Origin: Salinisphaera sp. LB1
Lineage (GTDB): Bacteria; Pseudomonadota; Gammaproteobacteria; Nevskiales; Salinisphaeraceae
NCBI RefSeq assembly: GCF_003177035.1
Contig: NZ_CP029488.1
Location: forward strand, 3,354,501-3,418,500
DNA: 64,000 nucleotides
Direction of reading: 5' to 3'
In this document: positions 58,511 to 64,000 of the stretch, piece after piece
How positions within the stretch are numbered: the first letter of the stretch is position 1
Layout: every line of letters starts with the position of its first letter
Translations under genes and position numbers: made by a program
The notes under the pieces: model-generated
Database searches by the model: none
Seen by the model: only the letters and a program-made list of their open reading frames with translations
What the model was told of the DNA's origin: nothing

Positions 58511-58950
58511 GAGCCGCTCCCGGAGGTGGCGGTTTTCGTATGGCCGTTCGTGCTCGTCGTCGGCTTCTGATGCTGGGTCAGAAAACCGCTCAGCAATGTG
58601 ATCGAATTCTTGTCCGCCTGGTGGGTATCCGGATCGACCGCATACACGCGCACATCGGCGCGACGCACGCTGGCATCCGCGGTACCGCTGATGGTGGTCT
58701 GCCAATGCCACGGGCTTCCGGCCATGGTGACGTCGTCGGAGCGCGTGCCCGTGCTCGGCCAGTTGGCGGCGATCTGATATTCGACCAGCCGGTTGCGGGC
58801 GATAATCTGCGCGATGGTGCGCTGATGGATATACGTCGCGTAGTCCGCATTCTGGGCGCCGGCCGAGACAAAGGCGACCAGAGCGATCGCGATGACCGCC
58901 AGCGCAATCAGTACCTCGATCAGCGTGAAGCCTTCAGCGCGCTGTTTCAC
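58507..58950 (-). CDS. gspI: Type II secretion minor pseudopilin GspI
   Basis: This 147-residue pseudopilin has the processing site EGFTLIEVLIALAVIAIALV and the GspI-type motif RTIAQIIARNRLVEYQIAAN. It has a longer than usual Ser/Thr/Gly-rich C-terminal tail (TTSTNGHTKTATSGSGS). GspI nucleates the pseudopilus tip. The ATG at 58950 overlaps the gspH stop. Confidence 0.91.
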   Translation of the reverse strand: MKQRAEGFTLIEVLIALAVIAIALVAFVSAGAQNADYATYIHQRTIAQIIARNRLVEYQIAANWPSTGTRSDDVTMAGSPWHWQTTISGTADASVRRADVRVYAVDPDTHQADKNSITLLSGFLTQHQKPTTSTNGHTKTATSGSGS

Positions 58951-59600
58951 CGCGCCACCCGCCTGCGTTTGATCTGGCCGTTCGATGTACCCGTGATGTC
59001 GAAGCGATGCTTGACACCGTCGGCCGATAGCTCAAGCGTAAAGGGCAGCAGTTCACCGCTGGCGAGAAACAGCGCGGCAGGCACGGCCAGCTTCCGGTTC
59101 CTGGGCGCATTGTCCCGGGACTGCGCGCCAGGCTCGCCGGGCTGGCGATCCGCAATGGGCGATGCCGGCAGGGTCAGCGTATCGACCTGCCGCTTGTTCC
59201 GGCTGCGGTCGCCGTTGGGGTTGATACGGTCGAGATGAATGTCCTTGTCGAGCCGGCGCGGGCGCAATGGCGAATCTGCGCTGCGAATGACCTTCCAGCC
59301 CTGGTCGGTCAGCCGGATGAAGCGATAGCCCGGGTCGGTGAGCTGCAGCCCGATGGTGTCGCCCGACAGGATCGATTCGTCGGCCGCGTCCTGCGCCAGC
59401 GCCAGCAGACGCTGCGATGCGGTGTCGAGCCGGTCGCCCGGTCCGGTTGGGTTCACCGATAGCGTGGCAAACGTCAACACCACGCCGATGATGACCAGCA
59501 CGACCAGGATCTCGATGAGCGTAAAACCGCCCTGGGGCGACTGGTCCGGTGGCACGACCGGGGCGGCGGGGCAGGCTCGATCCGCGTGCCAAGCCTCCAT
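58947..59600 (-). CDS. gspH: Type II secretion minor pseudopilin GspH
   Basis: This 217-residue protein has an extended leader of about 27 residues before the prepilin site GGFTLIEILVVLVIIGVVL, then LDTASQRLLALAQDAADESI and IGLQLTDPGYRFIRL, typical of GspH. I chose ATG 59600 (MEAWHADRA), with GGAG about 8 bases upstream. The frame remains open to 59663 into the neighbouring repeat, so the leader may include repeat-derived sequence. Confidence 0.88.
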   Translation of the reverse strand: MEAWHADRACPAAPVVPPDQSPQGGFTLIEILVVLVIIGVVLTFATLSVNPTGPGDRLDTASQRLLALAQDAADESILSGDTIGLQLTDPGYRFIRLTDQGWKVIRSADSPLRPRRLDKDIHLDRINPNGDRSRNKRQVDTLTLPASPIADRQPGEPGAQSRDNAPRNRKLAVPAALFLASGELLPFTLELSADGVKHRFDITGTSNGQIKRRRVAR

Positions 59601-59633
59601 CGCGGTTTGTCTCCGGTAGGGCCAACTCATCGC

Positions 59634-59749
59634 GCCGTGCGGCGTTGCGGCCAGGCGCCGCATGCCCGGATACGACCCGTTGCCGCAGCTTGCCCGGCAC
59701 GAAAAAGCGTGCGGAAGCCGTGACGCAAGCTGACGTTACCGGACACTAG
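59634..59749 (-). repeat. CACTAG-ending intergenic repeat, copy B (after gspG)
   Basis: On the minus strand it begins TAGTGTCCGGTAACGTCAG at the gspG stop codon and continues CGGCTTCCGCACGCTTTTTC, GTGCCGGGCAAG and CCGCAACGCCGCACGGCG. It aligns with copy A over most of its length. It fills the gap between gspG and gspH and ends near the gspH ribosome site. Confidence 0.65.
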
Positions 59750-60210
59750 GAATTGTCGTTCAGCGTCCAGTTGCCGATATCGGCATCCGGACCGTCGCCG
59801 CCCGGCTTGTTGTCGCGGCCGAGGGTGTAGATATCGATCGGACCGTGCTGACCGGGATTGCGATAGTGATACACATGCCCCCACGGATCGGTCGGCAGGC
59901 TATCCAGATAGCCGCCCGATTTCCAGTTGCGGGGGACCGGCTGGCTGGTGGGCTTGTGCACCAGCGCCGCGAGGCCCTGCTCGGTGGTCGGATAGCGATA
60001 GTTGTCCAGGCGATACAGCTTGAGTGCCGAATCGATGGCCTTGATGTCCTGGCGCGCCTTGGCTTCGCGGGCGACGTCCGGTCGATCGATGATATTGGGC
60101 ACAACGATGGCGGCGAGGATGCCCAGAATCACGACCACCACCATGATCTCGATCAGCGTGAAGCCGCTTTGTCGACGCCGGCGGGCGGCGCGTTGATGAG
60201 AAAAATGCAT
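59746..60210 (-). CDS. gspG: Type II secretion major pseudopilin GspG
   Basis: This 154-residue major pseudopilin has the prepilin site SGFTLIEIMVVVVILGILAA, then VAREAKARQDIKAIDSALKL and YRYPTTEQGLAALVHKP. The calcium-site region GRDNKPGGDGPDADIGNW is diagnostic of GspG. I chose the ATG at 60210 with GGAG 8 bases upstream. The TAG stop coincides with the border of a repeat. GspG polymerises into the piston-like pseudopilus. Confidence 0.95.
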   Translation of the reverse strand: MHFSHQRAARRRRQSGFTLIEIMVVVVILGILAAIVVPNIIDRPDVAREAKARQDIKAIDSALKLYRLDNYRYPTTEQGLAALVHKPTSQPVPRNWKSGGYLDSLPTDPWGHVYHYRNPGQHGPIDIYTLGRDNKPGGDGPDADIGNWTLNDNS

Positions 60211-60248
60211 AGCGAAACTCCTCGCGGGCAACGGTGGAACCGGGCCGG

Positions 60249-61469
60249 TCACTTGACCAGTTGGTTGAGATTGAATACGGGCAACAGAACCGCCAGCACG
60301 ATCATGAGCACGATGCCGCCCATGGCGAGAATGACCGCCGGTCCGAGAATGCCCATCACGCCTTCACGGATGGTCTCGACCTCGCGGTCCTGATGATCGG
60401 CGGCCCGGCCGAGCATGGTATCGAGCTCGCCGGACATTTCGCCGTTGGCGATCATGTGCAGAGTGATGGCGGGAAATAGCTGTTCTCGCTGCAGCGCCCG
60501 ATGAATGGCGTCGCCTTCGCGCACGCGGGTGGCGGCGCGTTTGATCGCTTCGCGCATGGGCACGTTGGTCACCACGTCGGCGCCGATGGTCATGGCATCC
60601 AGTGCCGGCACGCCGCTGCTGGTGAGAATCGCCAGCGTCCGTGTGAAACGCGCGGTATTCACGGCGCGCGCGAAACGGCCGATCAGCGGGATGCGCAGCA
60701 CGAACGCATGGAAACGGCGCTTGAATGCCGGCCGGCGCAGGCCGTAGCCAAAGGCCGTGATCGCGGCGGCAAGCAGGAGGGCGAGCAGCCAACCCCAGGT
60801 GCGCAGGAAATCACTGGTGGCGATCAGCGCCACGGTGAGTGCCGGCAGGCTCGCATGTACGCTGTTGAACACATGCACCAGCTTGGGCACGACCGTGGAC
60901 AACAAGCCGATCACGATCGCGATCGACACGACCACCAGAAACGCCGGGTAGATGAGCGCGGCCAGGATTTTCTGGCGCAGCGCCTGTTGCTCCTCGACAT
61001 AGTCGGCCAGGCCGTTGAGCACCTCGTCGATATGGCCGGACTGTTCGCCGGCCGCGGCCGTGGCCTGGTAGAGCGGGCCGAAGCTTTTCGGGAAGTCGGC
61101 CAGCGCGGCGGCGAAGGTATTGCCCTCGACCACCTGCGAGCGCACGCCCACGATGATCTTCTGCACACGCTCGTTCTCGGTCTGCTCGGCCACCGCCTTG
61201 AGCGCTTCTTCCATCGGCAGGCCGGCATGGGCGAGGGTGGCCAGCTGGCGGGTGAACAGCGCCAGTTCGGTCACGCTCATGCCGCGTGAGAAGGACAACA
61301 GAGAGCGGCCGGACGCGCCGATGGCGCGTTCCGCGACCTCGTTCACCTCGATCGGCGTCAGGCCGCGTTCGCGCAGCTGGGCGCGGATGGCACGCGCGGC
61401 GTCGCCTTCCAGCACGCCTTTCTTGCGGCGGCCCCGGGCGTCGAGCGCGGTGTATTCGAAAGCACCCAT
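60249..61469 (-). CDS. gspF: Type II secretion inner-membrane protein GspF
   Basis: This 406-residue platform protein has two repeated T2SSF domains: LALFTRQLATLAHAGLPMEE near 68-87 and FTRTLAILTSSGVPALDAM near 270-290. Three transmembrane segments are seen, the last at GPAVILAMGGIVLMIVLAVL, and the ending is LPVFNLNQLVK. The N-terminus FEYTALDARGRRKKGVLEGD is typical. It lies between GspE and the pseudopilins, as in most T2SS operons. Confidence 0.95.
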   Translation of the reverse strand: MGAFEYTALDARGRRKKGVLEGDAARAIRAQLRERGLTPIEVNEVAERAIGASGRSLLSFSRGMSVTELALFTRQLATLAHAGLPMEEALKAVAEQTENERVQKIIVGVRSQVVEGNTFAAALADFPKSFGPLYQATAAAGEQSGHIDEVLNGLADYVEEQQALRQKILAALIYPAFLVVVSIAIVIGLLSTVVPKLVHVFNSVHASLPALTVALIATSDFLRTWGWLLALLLAAAITAFGYGLRRPAFKRRFHAFVLRIPLIGRFARAVNTARFTRTLAILTSSGVPALDAMTIGADVVTNVPMREAIKRAATRVREGDAIHRALQREQLFPAITLHMIANGEMSGELDTMLGRAADHQDREVETIREGVMGILGPAVILAMGGIVLMIVLAVLLPVFNLNQLVK

Positions 61470-61483
61470 GGATAATGCCGCCG

Positions 61484-63043
61484 CTAGCCTTCGCGGGTCA
61501 CGCGCAGTACTTCCTCGAGCGTGGTCCGGCCCGCCAGTACGTTGGCGCGGCCGTCCGCGCGAATGCTGGGCGTGGCCTTGCGGGCCTGGGCTTCGAGTGC
61601 GTACTCCGCAGCCTGTTCATGGATCATCTGTCGCAGTTCGTCATCGATCACCACCAGTTCGTAGATCCCGGTCCGTCCGCGGAAACCGGAATGGTTGCAG
61701 TGTTCGCAGCCGCCGGGTTTGTGCAATGTCGGCGGCTGATCCGGATCGGCCTTGAGCAGTTCGCACTCACGGCGATCCGCGGTGTAGGGCAGCTTGCAAT
61801 CGGGGCAGAGCGTACGCACCAGCCGCTGGGCCATGATGCCGATCAGCGAGGACGATAATAAGAATGGCTCCACGCCCATGTCGCGCAGCCGCGCGATCGC
61901 GCCGACGGCGGTGTTGGTATGCAGCGTGGAGAGCACCAGATGCCCCGTCAGCGACGCCTGAACCGCGATCTCGGCGGTTTCCAGGTCGCGGATCTCGCCG
62001 ATCATGACCACGTCCGGGTCCTGGCGCAGGATCGCGCGCAGCCCGCGCGCGAAGCTCATGTCGACCTTGGTGTTGACCTGGGTCTGGCCGATGCCGTCGA
62101 GGTAGTACTCGATCGGATCCTCGACCGTCATGATGTTGCGCGTGCGATCGTTGATACGGGTGATACCGGCATACAGCGTGGTGGTCTTGCCCGAGCCGGT
62201 CGGGCCGGTGACCAGGATGATGCCGTGCGGTTTGTGCACGAGTTCGTCGATCGCGGCAAGCGTGTTCTCGGGCATGCCGAGCTGCGGCAGATCGAGCCGG
62301 CCGGCCTGTTTGTCGAGCAGGCGCATGACCACACGCTCGCCGGTGCCCGACGGAATGGTCGACACGCGCACGTCGACCGGCCGGCCGGCGATGCGAACCG
62401 AAATGCGCCCGTCCTGCGGTACGCGTTTTTCCGCGATGTCGAGCTTGGCCATCACCTTGACGCGCGAGATCAGCCGGGGCGCGAGCTGGCGCGGCGGGTT
62501 CAGCACTTCACGCAGCACGCCGTCGACGCGAAAGCGTACGGTCAGGCGCGATTCGAAGGGCTCGATATGGATATCCGACGCGTTTTCCTTGATCGCCTCG
62601 GTGAGCAGGGCGTTGATCAGCCGGATGATCGGCGCATCGTCCGAGGACTCGAGCAGATCGGCCGGCTCGGACAGCGCGCGCGCGGCATCCGACAGATCCA
62701 TGTCGTCATCCATGCCCTCGACGATCTGGCTGGATTCGGCGTCGCGGTTTTCGTAATCGTTCTGCAGCATCGCATCGAAGGCGCCGGCGGCAACGGTTTC
62801 GACCCGTAGCCGGCGTTTGGTATGCCGACGGACTTCCAGTAGCGCGGCGGCATTGACCGGCTCGCGCACGATCACGCGCACGCTGGCCTCGTCCTGGTCG
62901 CCGAGCATGATGCCGTAGCGCTTGGCGAAGGCGAACGACAGCCGCTCCAGCCGCGGCGCTGTGGACGTGCCGTCATCGGCATTGACCCCAAGCGGCTCGC
63001 CGTCGATGGGCTCGAGCGTAAGGGACTCGGCGCTGTTGCTCAT
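61484..63043 (-). CDS. gspE: Type II secretion ATPase GspE
   Basis: This 519-residue hexameric ATPase powers pseudopilus assembly. It has an N1E-like N-terminal domain, Walker A VTGPTGSGKTTTLYAGI near 275, the Asp box, Walker B region VVMIGEIRDLETAEIAVQAS, the His box LTGHLVLSTLHTN and the zinc-binding tetracysteine domain CPDCKLPY...CEHCNHSGFRGRTG. The last is typical of GspE. The ATG at 63043 follows GGGAGG. Its gene directly precedes gspF, 14 bases apart. Confidence 0.96.
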   Translation of the reverse strand: MSNSAESLTLEPIDGEPLGVNADDGTSTAPRLERLSFAFAKRYGIMLGDQDEASVRVIVREPVNAAALLEVRRHTKRRLRVETVAAGAFDAMLQNDYENRDAESSQIVEGMDDDMDLSDAARALSEPADLLESSDDAPIIRLINALLTEAIKENASDIHIEPFESRLTVRFRVDGVLREVLNPPRQLAPRLISRVKVMAKLDIAEKRVPQDGRISVRIAGRPVDVRVSTIPSGTGERVVMRLLDKQAGRLDLPQLGMPENTLAAIDELVHKPHGIILVTGPTGSGKTTTLYAGITRINDRTRNIMTVEDPIEYYLDGIGQTQVNTKVDMSFARGLRAILRQDPDVVMIGEIRDLETAEIAVQASLTGHLVLSTLHTNTAVGAIARLRDMGVEPFLLSSSLIGIMAQRLVRTLCPDCKLPYTADRRECELLKADPDQPPTLHKPGGCEHCNHSGFRGRTGIYELVVIDDELRQMIHEQAAEYALEAQARKATPSIRADGRANVLAGRTTLEEVLRVTREG

Positions 63044-63190
63044 GTCGCGATCCTCCCGGTCGACAAAGCGGTCACGAACTGGGCCCTGATATCAAATGCG
63101 TCGCGGGCATTGCCGACCCACAAGGGCTGTTTCGGCATTCACGCCGGCCGACGCCCACGGCCCCATTGATGGCGATGCCGGACATGGCGC

Positions 63191-64000
63191 CTAATCCGAG
63201 AACTGATCGCCACGCCGCTTACCCGTCGGCGACGAGCCGTTGTCCTTGGGCTGTACGCCGGTGTGCGAGCCGCCGCTGAAATTCTGCATCTTCGGCAGTT
63301 GCGGGCGCTCGTTGCCTTTCATCAGCGGCAGACGTTTGCGCGACTGCTGCATCTGCAGATGGCGCAGATATTTGTACTTCGCGGCGCTGTAGCGGTTGGA
63401 TTCGCCGTCGCCACGCAGGATCGTCGGGCGGATGAAGTTCAACAGATTGCGCTTGTTGCGATCGACCGCATTAAAACGGAACAGGGAGCCCAGTATCGGG
63501 ATATCGCCGAGCACGGGCACCTGGTTGTGCGTGACCTGGACATTGTTGTCGATCAGGCCGCCCAGCACCAGGATCTGGCCGTTCTGGACCTCGACCGCCG
63601 TCTGCAACGTGCGGCTGTTGGTGATCAGGCCGGCGTTGGTCGTCTGTTGCGCGCTGGGCGCAATCGACGAGACTTCCTCGTCGATCGTCAGCTGAATGGT
63701 GTTGCCGGCGCTGATCTGCGGAATGAAGGCGAGCTGGAGACCGACATCCTCCCGGTTGATGGTCTGGAAGGGGTTGTTGCCGTTGCCGACGCCGGACGTG
63801 CCGCTGGTATAACTGCCGGTGACGAACGGCACCTTCTGCCCGACCTTGATCTGTGCCTCCTCGTTATCGCGCGTGATCAGCGACGGCGTCGACAGCACGT
63901 TGGTGTCGACATTGTTCGACAGCGCGTTGACCAGCAGCGCGAAATTGACTTCGCCGTTGGTGCTGCCGAGAGCCACGTTGAGCCCCTGCTGGATCAGGTT
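63191..64000 (-). CDS. gspD: Type II secretion secretin GspD, C-terminal part
   Basis: About 270 C-terminal residues are visible; the frame stays open to the window edge. The secretin core shows NVLSTPSLITRDNEEAQIKV, VGQKVPFVTGSYTSG, QTINREDVGLQLAFIPQIS and GQILVLGGLIDNNV with VPVLGDIPILGSLFR, all diagnostic of GspD. A Gln/Lys/Gly-rich tail follows and probably forms the S-domain for pilotin binding. GspD is the outer-membrane channel. No gspC lies between it and gspE; gspC may be further upstream. Confidence 0.95.
   Translation of the reverse strand, partial: NLIQQGLNVALGSTNGEVNFALLVNALSNNVDTNVLSTPSLITRDNEEAQIKVGQKVPFVTGSYTSGTSGVGNGNNPFQTINREDVGLQLAFIPQISAGNTIQLTIDEEVSSIAPSAQQTTNAGLITNSRTLQTAVEVQNGQILVLGGLIDNNVQVTHNQVPVLGDIPILGSLFRFNAVDRNKRNLLNFIRPTILRGDGESNRYSAAKYKYLRHLQMQQSRKRLPLMKGNERPQLPKMQNFSGGSHTGVQPKDNGSSPTGKRRGDQFSD

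Noticed and set aside
1-64000. CRISPR arrays, prophage, integrative element, rRNA
   Set aside because: No regularly spaced direct repeats, no integrase, transposase or phage structural genes and no rRNA sequences were found by reading the window; the tRNA-Arg gene has no integrase beside it.

Overview
The window is GC-rich chromosomal DNA from a Gram-negative bacterium, most likely a gammaproteobacterium. The evidence is RecBCD, RdgC, ModE, Lon, LrgAB, a TonB-dependent receptor, a type II secretion (Gsp) operon and PEP-CTERM proteins. The overall gene style resembles halophilic or marine groups such as Salinisphaera, but that is an impression, not a demonstrated assignment. I see no integrase, transposase, prophage, CRISPR array or rRNA. 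There is one tRNA, tRNA-Arg(CCU).

Region by region: 1-5.0 kb is an accessory patch. It holds a lower-GC ATPase gene with a tightly coupled unknown partner running off the left edge, a short antitoxin-like ORF, recD, a decayed toxin with its antitoxin, and an orphan higA. A 659-bp inverted-repeat element (5.07-5.73 kb) separates this from recB and recC (5.9-13.0 kb), so recD is displaced from its usual partners. 13.3-26.3 kb is an envelope and secretome region: two PEP-CTERM proteins, modE, a tRNA, and a set of predicted exported nucleic-acid-degrading enzymes (RNase T2, phospholipase-D-type nuclease, class C acid phosphatase, S1/P1 nuclease, ExeM-type extracellular nuclease), followed by a TonB receptor. 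26.3-46 kb is mostly housekeeping: a Pat-like acetyltransferase with a DUF924 protein, an EAL phosphodiesterase, DsrE plus a sulfonate-type ABC transporter, rdgC, a ChaC-like cyclotransferase, an EmrB-type pump, hsp20-lon, lrgAB, an M42 peptidase, an MliC-like lysozyme inhibitor, a flavin reductase, DUF4168 and an NhaP antiporter.

46.0-52.5 kb is the most unusual part: creatininase-family hydrolase, GTP cyclohydrolase II with a degenerate RibB-like N-terminal domain, stand-alone RibD-type reductase, methyltransferase, GT4 glycosyltransferase, divergent 6-pyruvoyl-tetrahydropterin-synthase homologue and a medium-chain dehydrogenase. Four of these genes overlap end to start. Together they look like a biosynthetic locus for a glycosylated, methylated pteridine or ribityl-pyrimidine compound that I do not recognise as a characterised pathway. 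cfa follows.

54.0-64.0 kb is the type II secretion operon, read on the minus strand in the order D-E-F-G-H-I-J-K-L-M-N, with gspD cut by the window edge. It is a plausible export route for the nucleases at 15-23 kb.

Three intergenic repeat families are visible. One is the inverted-repeat element at 5.1-5.7 kb. One is a 261-bp MITE-like element with perfect 21-bp ends at 49 kb, with a half copy at 45.9 kb. The third is a family of three diverged copies (18.8, 56.8, 59.6 kb), each abutting and apparently supplying the TAG stop codon of a minus-strand gene.
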